A DNA stretch of 48,929 bases from JAGGYK01 sp034716155 (lineage in GTDB: Bacteria; Desulfobacterota; Desulfomonilia; UBA1062). Below the pieces are notes generated by a model. That model had not been told where the DNA came from. It saw nothing but the letters and a program-made list of their open reading frames with translations, and did no database searches. The stretch is taken from the NCBI GenBank assembly GCA_034716155.1, contig JAYEFR010000164.1, positions 1 through 48,929 of the forward strand, in the 5' to 3' direction. Below are positions 23,185 to 31,818 of the stretch, in pieces. The first letter of the stretch is position 1. Each line of letters begins with the position of its first letter. Made by a program: the position numbers and the translations under genes.

Positions 23185-24240
23185 ATGAATATACTTGCCG
23201 TAGAGACCTCTTGTGATGAGACTGCTGCTGCTGTTGTGAATGACAGCGGGGAAGTACTATCAAACATCGTAGCTTCTCAGGTTAAGGATCATGCTGCATT
23301 TGGGGGTGTGGTCCCTGAGATTGCCTCCCGCAGGCATATTGAACTTATACAACCTGTAGTAAAGCAGGCCCTTCGTGATGCAGATATTGCCTTGGATAAC
23401 CTTGGTGGTATAGCTGTCACTCAAGGTCCAGGCCTTGTTGGTGCGCTTCTTATTGGTATATCATTTGCCAAGGCCCTGGCTTATGGTCTGGATATCCCTG
23501 TATGCGGAGTGAATCACCTTGAAGGTCATTTGAGTGCTGCATGTATTGAACATAAGGTAAGCTATCCACATATAGGAATGGTAATTTCAGGGGGGCATAC
23601 ATCTGTATATAGGGTAAATGCGCCAGGTGAGGCCATCCAGATAGGTCAGACAATGGATGATGCAGCAGGTGAGGCCTTTGATAAGGTGGCAAAGTTGCTT
23701 GGCTTAGGCTATCCAGGGGGGGGCATTATAGACAGGATAACACGGGATGCGAATTATACAGGGATTCATCTTCCTCGGCCTATGATATCGGATAGCTCAT
23801 ATGATTTCAGCTTCTCCGGGCTTAAGACCGCTGTTTTAAATCTTGTGATTAAACAAAAGATTTTCTCTGATCCGGATTTGAGCTTTTCCGGGCCGCCCAG
23901 GAAAAGGATACCTTATCCCGGCAAGGAAGAGCTTATTCCAAAGATAGCAGCAGCATTTCAGGATGCAGTAATAGATGTTATTATAAAAAAGGCATTTAAG
24001 GCAGTAGAAAATCACGGGATAGATTTGCTGGTTGTAACAGGAGGTGTGGCATCAAATAACTCGCTTAGAGGCCGCCTTAAGGATACTGCAGAAAATAAAG
24101 GCATAGAATTGATTATACCAGATAAAAGATACTGTACAGATAATGCTGCTATGATAGGTATTGCAAGCATTAGACAGTTTAGGCAAGGAAAATTCGCTGG
24201 TCTTGACATGAACGCAGTATCTAGATGGAGAGGGGCGTGA
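23185..24240 (+). CDS. tsaD: tRNA N6-adenosine threonylcarbamoyltransferase
   Basis: This 351-residue TsaD (Gcp/Kae1) protein has the N-terminal ETSCDETAAAVV, the metal-binding HLEGHLSAA, the SGGHTSVYRV ATP-site segment, and the late TDNAAMIGIA. It transfers the threonylcarbamoyl group to A37 of ANN-decoding tRNAs, with TsaB/TsaE/TsaC elsewhere. It starts two bases after the M99 stop and overlaps rsmA by 16 bases. Confidence 0.95.
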   Translation: MNILAVETSCDETAAAVVNDSGEVLSNIVASQVKDHAAFGGVVPEIASRRHIELIQPVVKQALRDADIALDNLGGIAVTQGPGLVGALLIGISFAKALAYGLDIPVCGVNHLEGHLSAACIEHKVSYPHIGMVISGGHTSVYRVNAPGEAIQIGQTMDDAAGEAFDKVAKLLGLGYPGGGIIDRITRDANYTGIHLPRPMISDSSYDFSFSGLKTAVLNLVIKQKIFSDPDLSFSGPPRKRIPYPGKEELIPKIAAAFQDAVIDVIIKKAFKAVENHGIDLLVVTGGVASNNSLRGRLKDTAENKGIELIIPDKRYCTDNAAMIGIASIRQFRQGKFAGLDMNAVSRWRGA

Positions 24241-25058
24241 GGCCAAAGCCATCACTGGGACAGAATTTTTTGCAAAACCTTGACATTGTCGAGAGGATTA
24301 TATCCTTTGCTCAATTGAAGGCATGTGATACAGTATTGGAGATAGGACCTGGCAGAGGGATACTTACAGAATCTCTTGCAAGCAATGTAAGCTCTGTGGT
24401 TGCCATAGAGAAGGATGATCATTTTTTTGAATACCTTGCAAACAGGTTTAAAGATAGCTCAAATATCAAGTTTATCCATGGTGATGTATTGGAATGTAAT
24501 TTAAAGAGATATGTTCCTAAGGGGACAAAGATAGTAGCAAACCTTCCCTATAATATAGCCTCCCTGATTATAATGGGTTTTACAAAAGAGGCCTCTTACT
24601 TTTCAGATATAGTTATTATGGTACAAAAGGAGGTAGGCGAGAGGATTTGTGCTTCTAAAGGGTCCAGGCCATACTCAGCCTTTACGGTTATGGCAGCCAT
24701 CCATTTTGATCCAGCACCTGGATTTATTGTGGGTCCGGAAAATTTTTATCCCAAACCAAAGGTGGAATCTATGGTTATGAGACTGAGACCCAAGAAGACA
24801 CCTATAGTGGAAAAGGCGGATATGGATATATTTAAGAAGATTGTCTATCGCGCATTTAAGGGAAGAAGGAAGATGCTTAAAAATTCCTTGATACATCTCC
24901 CTAATATAGATCAGGGTCTATTACAGGAGATGGCTAGCCTTGCTCATATAGACTTAAGCTTAAGACCACAGGAATTGACCCCTCATGATTTTTATCGCAT
25001 GAGCAAGGTATACATGACCCTATGCATACCAGATAATATAGCGACTCGCGGGATTTAG
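24225..25058 (+). CDS. rsmA: 16S rRNA dimethyladenosine transferase
   Basis: This 277-residue RsmA/KsgA enzyme dimethylates two adjacent adenines near the 3' end of 16S rRNA. Motifs seen are PKPSLGQNFL, the SAM-binding VLEIGPGRGILTE, and the catalytic NLPYNIAS. The C-terminal helical domain carries FKGRRKMLKNSL. The start at ATG 24225 lies inside tsaD and gives the expected N-terminus. It ends the long co-directed run that began at ricT. Confidence 0.95.
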   Translation: MERGVRPKPSLGQNFLQNLDIVERIISFAQLKACDTVLEIGPGRGILTESLASNVSSVVAIEKDDHFFEYLANRFKDSSNIKFIHGDVLECNLKRYVPKGTKIVANLPYNIASLIIMGFTKEASYFSDIVIMVQKEVGERICASKGSRPYSAFTVMAAIHFDPAPGFIVGPENFYPKPKVESMVMRLRPKKTPIVEKADMDIFKKIVYRAFKGRRKMLKNSLIHLPNIDQGLLQEMASLAHIDLSLRPQELTPHDFYRMSKVYMTLCIPDNIATRGI

Positions 25059-25132
25059 GATCAACCTGTCTGGTATGCTTTTCCTTTTTTATGTAACCAT
25101 TTACCGCAAAGAGCGTGGAGATCGCAGAGAAA

Positions 25133-25246
25133 CTATTCTTGTAAACCAAGAACTAACCTGCGTACGCCATTTTTAAGTACTTTGACATTAAAATTAATCA
25201 GAAGCCCTACCGTAGAGCCGGACAACTTCAGATAAGACAGAAGTTG
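25133..25246 (-). pseudogene. C-terminal remnant of a GxxExxY protein gene
   Basis: Read on the minus strand, this fragment gives QLLSYLKLSG, then VGLLINFNVKVLKNGVRRLV up to a TAG stop. That matches the C-terminal end of GxxExxY-family proteins, usually 120-130 residues. The frame is closed immediately upstream of the Gln, and no start or N-terminal half is present within the next 100 bases. It is therefore a decayed fragment of 37 codons. The rest of 25059-25490 holds no gene that I can support, only the leader of the subtilase. Confidence 0.7.
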
Positions 25247-25490
25247 AAATATCTATTGCTGTTCCGATAAGGATAAGTGACTTTTTGCTAAATTATCAAA
25301 CTTAGTTCCGTAATCCGGATTACAATGACGTATTTCCGTAACCGTCATAGAAGTGACGTTCACGAAGAAATTTTCCAATAACTATTTAATATTACTAATC
25401 TTATTTAAAACCCCAGAATCGTCACCCTTTTGGTATCCCGATTGCCCTATGGGTCTTGAAACAAAAATCAAGATCCTAGGGGGGTATAGG

Positions 25491-26864
25491 ATGAAAAGGG
25501 TTACATCAAAGAGTATTATTGGTTTTCTGGTTATTTCCTTTCTTGGTATGACAGTGTATGCCGCGGATTACAAACCAGGGGAAGTCATTGTAAAGTTCAA
25601 GGCAGGCAGCGCTATAGCCGGCAGTGTTGGTTTGAGCTCTATTGGCGAATCGGATCAAGGGCTTACTCGCATCTCGGTAGATAACGTCCAGGATGCCATT
25701 TCAAGCTTAAGTGAAAGGGATGATGTGGAATATGTGGAGCCCAATTACAAGGTATCAGCCGAGGTGGTCCCGGATGACTGGCCCTATTATGAGAATGAGT
25801 GGGAAGACATAGACTTAAAAGAGTCATGGGATATAATCGATGAGAAAGGCCCTGGCCATAAGGTTATAATAGCAGTAGTGGACTCTGGGGTAGCCCTTGA
25901 TCATCCTGATCTCGAAAATGTCTTGGCTAGCGGTTATGACTTTGCAAATAATGATGGTATTCCTGAGGATAATGCGGGCCATGGCACCAAGGTTTGTGGA
26001 ATAATAGGTGCCATAGGGAACAATGGAGAAGGGGTCGCAGGGGTAATCTGGAACATAAATTATGAGATCATGCCTTTGAAGTTTATGGAAGAAGATGGTG
26101 GTAAGTGCACAGGATATATTTCGGATGCCATAGATGCCATATATTATGCAGTAAATCATGGGGCAGATATAATAAATGCAAGTTGGGGATTCAGTTCTTT
26201 CTCCCATGCCTTAGAGGATGCCATCAAACATGCGAGAGATAATGAAGTTCTCTTTGTTTCATCTGCTGGTAATTCCGGCCAGGATAATGATACCAATCCT
26301 CACTATCCATCCAACTATACCTTGGATAATGTCATAGCAGTAGCTGCCATGAGCCGCTATGACTGTCTGGCAAGCTTTTCTAATTACGGGTATTACAGCG
26401 TAGATATAGCAGCGCCAGGTGTGGGCCTTAGTACAACGACAAAGGATGGCGACTATACTTCGTGGGTATCAGGTACATCGTTTGCTGCCCCATTCGTAAC
26501 AGGCATTGCTGCACTTGTCATCTCTCAATTTCCAGAACTTGGTTACTTAGAGGTCAGTGACAAATTGCTTAAGACATCTGTTATGGATGAGGACTATCCT
26601 GAAGAATTGATAGCAAGTGGAGGTTGTGTAAATGCATTTAATGCTCTGATGGGCTCGCCCCTGCATGGTATTCCATCTGCAGGCGAGTGGATTCCACCCC
26701 AGGCAAACAATACGGATTCAGGCGCTCCGGTTGCAAGCGAGGATGGTAGAGGCGGTGGCTGTGTTATAGAGGCTGCAAGCCAGGAAGGTAGTATACCCGC
26801 GCTGATCTTTTTAATGATTGTGATAGTATTGGTCCAGATACTTCCCTTGAGGTATCAGGACTAG
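25491..26864 (+). CDS. Secreted subtilisin-like serine protease (S8) with GGGC C-terminal anchor
   Basis: The protein has 457 residues from ATG 25491. The longer frame from 25353 lacks a signal peptide at its N-terminus, whereas MKRVTSKS begins a clean one (about 1-24). An inhibitor-like propeptide spans about 25-90 (PGEVIVKF, VEYVEPNY). The catalytic triad is D131 (VVDSGV), H164 (AGHGTKV) and S330 (SGTSFAAP). The tail has GGGC at 421-424, then a membrane helix (about 434-452) and a short basic end. That pattern recalls Cys-containing C-terminal sorting signals such as Synergist-CTERM or MYXO-CTERM. Surface display is inferred. A strong terminator follows. Confidence 0.92.
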   Translation: MKRVTSKSIIGFLVISFLGMTVYAADYKPGEVIVKFKAGSAIAGSVGLSSIGESDQGLTRISVDNVQDAISSLSERDDVEYVEPNYKVSAEVVPDDWPYYENEWEDIDLKESWDIIDEKGPGHKVIIAVVDSGVALDHPDLENVLASGYDFANNDGIPEDNAGHGTKVCGIIGAIGNNGEGVAGVIWNINYEIMPLKFMEEDGGKCTGYISDAIDAIYYAVNHGADIINASWGFSSFSHALEDAIKHARDNEVLFVSSAGNSGQDNDTNPHYPSNYTLDNVIAVAAMSRYDCLASFSNYGYYSVDIAAPGVGLSTTTKDGDYTSWVSGTSFAAPFVTGIAALVISQFPELGYLEVSDKLLKTSVMDEDYPEELIASGGCVNAFNALMGSPLHGIPSAGEWIPPQANNTDSGAPVASEDGRGGGCVIEAASQEGSIPALIFLMIVIVLVQILPLRYQD

Positions 26865-26877
26865 ACTATACCCCCCA

Positions 26878-26910
26878 TGGCCCCTTTAATTTTTAAAGGG
26901 GCCATTACCT
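26878..26910 (+). terminator. Rho-independent terminator after the subtilase gene
   Basis: Perfect 12-bp arms TGGCCCCTTTAA (26878-26889) and TTAAAGGGGCCA (26893-26904) enclose a three-base loop. They are followed by TTACCTTTTA. The stem begins 13 bases after the stop codon. Confidence 0.85.
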
Positions 26911-27314
26911 TTTATATGAAAACAGTAAACAGTAAACAGTGAATAGTAAAAAAGGTTTTGGGTGATGGAGGATAGTCGAAAGTCAAAAGATTTTTAGCTT
27001 CATGATTACCACTAGATTCAACTGATTTTTAAGAGGTCAGAAGACAGAGAAATGATAGTAATTGTTGGCAATGGATTTCTTGATGAGTATCTTATTGATA
27101 AGATTTAAATTTTTAAGAGGTTTTTAAATCTTGAGTAATCTTGAAGAAATCGAGAGGCAAAAAAAAAGATTTTTAGCTTCGCTTTTTACATCACGATTTA
27201 ACAAATTTATATGAAAAAGGAGCCAGGAGTCAGAATTCAGAAGTTAAGATACATACGATAATCCAATCGGAAGCATTCTGGCTCCTGGATTCTGAATACT
27301 TTTTCGTCCTTGAT
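26911..27314. repeat. Non-coding stretch with heptad repeats and inverted repeats
   Basis: No gene is supported in this stretch. It opens with TTTATATGAAA and a seven-base-periodic run (ACAGTAA, ACAGTAA, ACAGTGA, ATAGTAA) to about 26990. A 10-bp inverted repeat AAGATTTAAA/TTTAAATCTT lies at 27100-27132. A second TTTATATGAAA at 27208 precedes heptads of the AGGAGCC/AGGAGTC/AGAATTC type (27219-27240). These are mirrored by TTCTGGCTCCTGGATTCTGAAT (27276-27297), making a large stem between the two convergent genes. The short phrase AAAAGATTTTTAGCTTC occurs twice, near 26983 and 27167. Confidence 0.65.
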
Positions 27315-28604
27315 TTATAGGGCTTCAATGGCCATGGCCATACCCTGGCCTCCGCCTATACATAAGGTAGCAAGTCCTAGCTCTACATTTCTTCTTTTCA
27401 TTTCGTTTGCTAACGCAATCACTATTCGTGCGCCTGTGCACCCAATTGGGTGGCCTATTGAGATACCTGAACCATTCACATTGGTATTATCCATGCTGAG
27501 GTCAAGCTCTCTCATACAGGCGATTGTCTGGGAGGCAAAGGCCTCGTTTAGTTCAATAAGTCCGTAATCCTTGATGGTTGTCCCTGTAATTCTGAGCAGT
27601 TTTCTTGTAGCAGGAATTGGACCCAGTCCCATGTAAGCCGGATCTACTCCACCTGATGCATAGCCCTTTATCCTGGCAACCGGCTTGAGGCCAAGCTTTT
27701 TGGCCTTGTCTTCACTCATTATCAGGCATGCCGCAGCCGCATCATTAATGCCTGATGAATTTCCTGCTGTTACTGTCCCATCCTTTTTGAACGCGGGCTT
27801 CAATCTTGCCATTTTTTCCAAAGTGGTATCCATTGGCCTTTCATCCGCGTCAAATATAATGGGCTCACCCTTTCTTTGAGGTATAATTACAGGGACTATC
27901 TCATCTTTTAGTATGCCTTCTTTGATTGCCCTGCGTGCACGCATATGACTCTCGAATCCGATCCTGTCCTGCTCCTCCCGGGAGGTACCATATTTTTCTG
28001 CAATGTTTTCAGCAGTAAGACCCATATGATAGCCATAGAATATCTCATAGAGCCCATCAAATACCATTAGGTCTACAGCTTGGGCATAGGGCATATTCAT
28101 ACGGTATCCCCATCTTGCATTGGGAAGAGCGTATGGCACGTCGCTCATATTTTCCATACCACCAGCAATAACAACCTCGTTATCACCTGCCTTGATGGTA
28201 CAGGCAGCCAGTACAAGTGCCTTCATCCCAGAGGCACATATCTTATTCACCGTGATAGCGGTAGTCTCCTTTGGGAGTCCTGCCCTTATCATGGCCTGAC
28301 GTCCGGAATTTTGTCCCTGGCCTGCCTGGATTACATTTCCCATGATCACTTCATCAATTGCTATTTTTTCAAGGTTGTCATCCCAGTTGTAATACTTCTG
28401 CTCGATAGGGGCCAGGCCGTCGTCTTTACAAGCATCAGGCCTATCGGCTTTCGCATGAGTAGAGACTATGGGTTTGAACCCACTTTTTGATAGCACTTCA
28501 CGTATCACCAGTGCACCGAGATCCTTTGCCGGCACGGTCTTTAAGGACCCGCCAAAGGTCCCAACCGCTGTACGTACACCGTTTACTATTACTACATTAG
28601 ACAT
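27315..28604 (-). CDS. Acetyl-CoA acetyltransferase (thiolase)
   Basis: The protein has 429 residues, starting at ATG 28604 behind GGAGGG. An in-frame upstream Met extension of 20 residues is not thiolase-like and lies before this ribosome site. The nucleophile Cys is C123 in KICASGMKAL. The catalytic His is in GSGISIGHPIGCTGARI and the final Cys in LCIGGGQGMAM. An insert at about residues 46-80 (KADRPDACKD, YYNWDDNLEK) enlarges the protein over the usual 390. It condenses two acetyl-CoA or performs the reverse. Its divergence from the korDABG operon suggests shared use of acyl-CoA intermediates. Confidence 0.93.
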   Translation of the reverse strand: MSNVVIVNGVRTAVGTFGGSLKTVPAKDLGALVIREVLSKSGFKPIVSTHAKADRPDACKDDGLAPIEQKYYNWDDNLEKIAIDEVIMGNVIQAGQGQNSGRQAMIRAGLPKETTAITVNKICASGMKALVLAACTIKAGDNEVVIAGGMENMSDVPYALPNARWGYRMNMPYAQAVDLMVFDGLYEIFYGYHMGLTAENIAEKYGTSREEQDRIGFESHMRARRAIKEGILKDEIVPVIIPQRKGEPIIFDADERPMDTTLEKMARLKPAFKKDGTVTAGNSSGINDAAAACLIMSEDKAKKLGLKPVARIKGYASGGVDPAYMGLGPIPATRKLLRITGTTIKDYGLIELNEAFASQTIACMRELDLSMDNTNVNGSGISIGHPIGCTGARIVIALANEMKRRNVELGLATLCIGGGQGMAMAIEAL

Positions 28605-28673
28605 AAAAAACCCTCCATATGTTTTAGTGAATTGCGATTCATTATTGCATAAATGTATGGCCAAAGCAATAAC

Positions 28674-28691
28674 ATTGATTGTTCAGTCAAT
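28674..28691. promoter_or_regulatory. Operator-like palindrome between thiolase and kor genes
   Basis: ATTGATTG-TT-CAGTCAAT is an 18-bp palindrome with one mismatch, a size and symmetry typical of TetR- or FadR-type operators. It lies 70 bases upstream of the thiolase start and 122 bases upstream of korD. On the minus strand, TTGCTT (28661-28666) and AATAAT are 17 bases apart, a plausible thiolase promoter next to it. No regulator gene is in the window. Confidence 0.35.
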
Positions 28692-28812
28692 TATGTTGAT
28701 AAAACAAGGTATTTTTCATATGTTTGAGTATTAAGTAAAATGTGGGCTGTACAGGTAAAGATTTAGGTGATAAGATAACTGATCAATTTAAGAATAGGGA
28801 TAGTACAAATTA

Positions 28813-29028
28813 ATGGCATTACGCGGTAAGATAACAATAGATGATGACCTTTGTAAGTCATGCGAATTATGTATATCGGTATGTCCTGAAGAGGCTATCA
28901 GGATTTCTGATGGTATAAATTATAAAGGTTATCATCCTGCAGAGTTTATAAAAGACAGGTGCAGGGGGTGCGCGCTTTGCGCTATTGTATGCCCTGAGAT
29001 AGCAATAGAGGTGTACCGTGGAAAATAA
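28813..29028 (+). CDS. korD: 2-oxoacid:ferredoxin oxidoreductase, delta (ferredoxin) subunit
   Basis: This 71-residue ferredoxin-type subunit has two 4Fe-4S motifs, CKSCELCISVCPEEA and CRGCALCAIVCPEIA. It passes electrons from the TPP-containing core to free ferredoxin. It opens a four-subunit operon and overlaps korA by 11 bases. The order delta-alpha-beta-gamma is the common one for 2-oxoglutarate/2-oxoisovalerate types. The exact oxoacid cannot be decided from sequence. Confidence 0.88.
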   Translation: MALRGKITIDDDLCKSCELCISVCPEEAIRISDGINYKGYHPAEFIKDRCRGCALCAIVCPEIAIEVYRGK

Positions 29029-30088
29029 GGTGTTAATGAAGGGGACAGATGCCTTGGCAGAGGCGGCGATTCAGGCCGGTTGCAGGTGCTACTTTGGCTA
29101 TCCCATCACACCTCAAAATGAACTTCCAGAGTATATGGCAAGAAGGATGGCCGAGGTAGGAGGGGTATTTCTTCAAGGAGAAAGTGAGATTGCCTCGATC
29201 AACATGGTTTTAGGGGCTGCTGCATCAGGTGTTCGTGCGATGACATCTTCCTCATCTCCCGGCATCAGTCTTAAACAAGAGGGGATCTCTTTTCTTGCCG
29301 CAATGGAGCTTCCAGCGCTAATTGTAAATATAATGAGAGGCGGCCCTGGTTTGGGTAATATTGCACCAAATCAGGGGGATTATTATCAGGCTACCCGGGG
29401 CGGGGGGCATGGGGACTATAGGACACCTGTGTTTGCCCCTGCATCTATTCAAGAACTGTATGATATTACCATGTATGCATTTGATGTGGCGGATATTTAC
29501 AGGACACCTGTTATGATCTTAGGAGATGGCATGATGGGACAGATAGTGGAACCTACCATCTGTCGCAAAAGGCAAAAGATAGATCTTCCCCCTAAAGATT
29601 ACATATTAGATGGTGCTAAAGGGAGGCCATCAAGGATAATAAGATCGTTGATCTTAGACACCTTTGAGATGGAAGAGCATAATTGGAAGCTAAAACGCAA
29701 GTATGATTTGATGCGAGGCAAACTTCCTCAACATGAAGAGTTTATGGTGGCGGATGCCAAACTTGTAATCGTGGCCTATGGTACGGCTGCCAGGATTGCA
29801 AAAGGGGCTGTAAAGCGTGCAAGAAAGGAAGGGCTTTCAGTTGGTTTGTTGCGGCCTATTACACTATGGCCATTTCCAACCCAGGCTATTCAAGATATAG
29901 CTAAAAAGGTAAAACACTTTCTGGTTTTTGAAATGAGCACAGGCCAGATGGTAGATGATGTATTACTTGCACTTGGTGGTAAGGCCGATTGTGAGTTTTA
30001 TGGCAGACCTGGTGGTGTGGTGCCGACTCCTATGGAGATAACAAGGATAATAGGCCGTTATTGGGTACAAAAGGAGATCTCAGGGTGA
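29018..30088 (+). CDS. korA: 2-oxoacid:ferredoxin oxidoreductase, alpha subunit
   Basis: This 356-residue alpha subunit starts at GTG 29018 inside korD. Visible are GYPITPQNELPEYMA, the GASSGVRAMTSSSSPG-like stretch and GDGMMGQI. The C-terminal transketolase-like domain carries VVAYGTAARI and LLRPITLWPFP. It forms the oxidative decarboxylation core with the beta subunit, making acyl-CoA, CO2 and reduced ferredoxin, or working in reverse for carboxylation. No gamma fusion is present. The stop overlaps the korB start. Confidence 0.92.
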   Translation: MENKVLMKGTDALAEAAIQAGCRCYFGYPITPQNELPEYMARRMAEVGGVFLQGESEIASINMVLGAAASGVRAMTSSSSPGISLKQEGISFLAAMELPALIVNIMRGGPGLGNIAPNQGDYYQATRGGGHGDYRTPVFAPASIQELYDITMYAFDVADIYRTPVMILGDGMMGQIVEPTICRKRQKIDLPPKDYILDGAKGRPSRIIRSLILDTFEMEEHNWKLKRKYDLMRGKLPQHEEFMVADAKLVIVAYGTAARIAKGAVKRARKEGLSVGLLRPITLWPFPTQAIQDIAKKVKHFLVFEMSTGQMVDDVLLALGGKADCEFYGRPGGVVPTPMEITRIIGRYWVQKEISG

Positions 30089-30828
30089 AGAAGGTTTTTA
30101 CCAAACCAAAGTCCTTAAAGGATGCCCCCTTTCATTACTGTCCCGGATGTGGTCATTCGATCATACACAGGCTTGTTGCAGAGGTTATAGATGAGCTGGG
30201 GATTTCAGATTGTGTTATAGGTGTTCCTCCTGCAGGCTGTGCAGTGCTTGCATACAATTATTTTGATATAGATATGTGCGAGGCCCCTCATGGCAGGGGG
30301 TGTGCAGTGGCTACAGGGTTTAAAAGGGCTCAGCCTGACAAGATAGTTTTCACCTATCAGGGTGACGGTGATATGGCAGCCATTGGTACTGCAGAGACAT
30401 TGCATGCTGCCAACCGTGGAGAGCGCATTACTGCCATATTTGTAAATAATGCCGTATATGGAATGACTGGCGGCCAGATGGCGCCTACAACCATGATAGG
30501 CCAGAAGACTACCACATCGCCCTTTGGAAGACATCCAGAGGTTGAAGGCTATCCCTTGCTGATAACCGATTTAATAGCAACCCTTAAAGGGCCTGCTTAT
30601 GTGGTACGCCATTCCTTGGCAACTCCCGCCAAGATTTTAGCTACAAAAAAGTCTATTAAGAAGGCATTTGAGATGCAGATTAAAGGACTTGGGTTTTCCC
30701 TTGTAGAGGTCTTATCCCCCTGCCCAACGAATTGGAAATTATCCGCAGTAGATGCATTCAAATTTTTGGAGTCAAGGATGGAGAAAGAGTTTCCTATAGG
30801 CGTGTTTAAAGATGTCACAAAGGGGTAA
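30085..30828 (+). CDS. korB: 2-oxoacid:ferredoxin oxidoreductase, beta (TPP) subunit
   Basis: The protein has 247 residues from GTG 30085, which overlaps the korA stop (GTGA) and sits nine bases after AAGGAG. The longer TTG start at 30061 lies before that ribosome site. The thiamine-diphosphate site is visible as YQGDGDMAAIG with downstream VNNAVYGMTGGQ. The N-terminal CPGCGH provides conserved cysteines. It pairs with the alpha subunit. Confidence 0.93.
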   Translation: MKKVFTKPKSLKDAPFHYCPGCGHSIIHRLVAEVIDELGISDCVIGVPPAGCAVLAYNYFDIDMCEAPHGRGCAVATGFKRAQPDKIVFTYQGDGDMAAIGTAETLHAANRGERITAIFVNNAVYGMTGGQMAPTTMIGQKTTTSPFGRHPEVEGYPLLITDLIATLKGPAYVVRHSLATPAKILATKKSIKKAFEMQIKGLGFSLVEVLSPCPTNWKLSAVDAFKFLESRMEKEFPIGVFKDVTKG

Positions 30829-30837
30829 ATTTAGGCT

Positions 30838-31383
30838 ATGCTGATCAAGACGGTGATGAGTGGGATAGGTGGACAGGGAATTTTATTCTCTGGTCTATGT
30901 ATGGCCTGGTCTGCCATGTTTGAAGGGCAATTTGTGACATATCTCCCATCTTATGGGGCAGAGATGCGAGGAGGAGTTGCTTCCTGTACCATAGCCATTT
31001 CAGATGAAGAGATAGCATCTCCCATATCATCTGAGCCTGATTATCTGGTGCTAATGGACAATCTTTCTTTGGCTAGGCTCCAAAATCAGTGTGCGTCTGG
31101 CGGAGAAGTTTTCATCAATACCAGTATAGTTTCCGACAGGCCTATAAGGAGAGATTTAGAGCTTGTCGAGATACCGGTTACTGATCTGGCAGAAGCAAGC
31201 ATTGGGGGTAGGTATGCAAATATGATAATGCTAGGGGCATTTATTGGCAGGACACATCTTGTAAAGATATCTACCGTTATAGGTAATATGGATAAGGTCT
31301 TGGGCAAAGAAAAGGCCAGGTTTAAAGATAAGAATATAGAGGCTGTAAATATTGGTTTAGAATATATCTCTAAGGAGACATAA
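30838..31383 (+). CDS. korG: 2-oxoacid:ferredoxin oxidoreductase, gamma subunit
   Basis: This 181-residue gamma subunit has the family's N-terminal GIGGQGILFSG and the YLPSYGAEMRGG segment that helps bind coenzyme A. It completes the four-subunit enzyme. Nine bases separate it from korB, and the ACT gene follows three bases later, so all are likely one transcript. Confidence 0.92.
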   Translation: MLIKTVMSGIGGQGILFSGLCMAWSAMFEGQFVTYLPSYGAEMRGGVASCTIAISDEEIASPISSEPDYLVLMDNLSLARLQNQCASGGEVFINTSIVSDRPIRRDLELVEIPVTDLAEASIGGRYANMIMLGAFIGRTHLVKISTVIGNMDKVLGKEKARFKDKNIEAVNIGLEYISKET

Positions 31384-31386
31384 GGG

Positions 31387-31815
31387 ATGGGTATTAAGCA
31401 AATATCAGTGAAAACAGAAAATATATCAGGAAAACTTTCATACTTAAGTGATGTTCTAGGACAGCAGGGGGTCAATATTCGGGCTATATCAGTGGGGGAG
31501 GACACATCACATATATCGTTGATCCATATGATAGTGGACGAGCCCGACAGGGCGATGAATATCTTTAAGGCAAAAGAAATAGATTTTGATGTCTCAGATG
31601 TACTGGCTGTAGAGATGCCAGACCATCCAGGGGGTATGAATGCGGTATTAAGACCTCTAAGGGATGGCGGCATAAATGTAATATCTATGTATCCATATAT
31701 TGGACGGGCATCTCGCCCTATAGTGATCTTAAAGGTCGATGACCTGATTAAGGCTGTAGACGTGCTAAAGAGAAACTGGGTAAGGATATGGGATGAGTCA
31801 CTCTACAGATTGTGA
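31387..31815 (+). CDS. Tandem ACT-domain protein
   Basis: This 142-residue protein has two ACT-like halves: ISVKTENISGKLSYLSDVLG with INIRAISVGED (the second seen as VNIRAISVGED), and VLRPLRDGGINVISMYPYIG. ACT domains bind amino acids as effectors. Stand-alone double-ACT proteins often neighbour oxoacid oxidoreductase and acyl-CoA ligase genes. Its place at the end of the kor operon suggests amino-acid feedback on oxoacid oxidation, which is an inference. It ends just before a repeat element. Confidence 0.85.
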   Translation: MGIKQISVKTENISGKLSYLSDVLGQQGVNIRAISVGEDTSHISLIHMIVDEPDRAMNIFKAKEIDFDVSDVLAVEMPDHPGGMNAVLRPLRDGGINVISMYPYIGRASRPIVILKVDDLIKAVDVLKRNWVRIWDESLYRL

Positions 31816-31818
31816 TTG

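Noticed and set aside
25353..25490. 46-residue extension of the subtilase
   Set aside because: A clean signal peptide starts at 25491, and the upstream part is not protease-like.
27054..27110. 18-codon ORF MIVIVGNGFLDEYLIDKI
   Set aside because: It is too short, has no ribosome site and ends in an AT-rich inverted repeat. At most it is a gene remnant.
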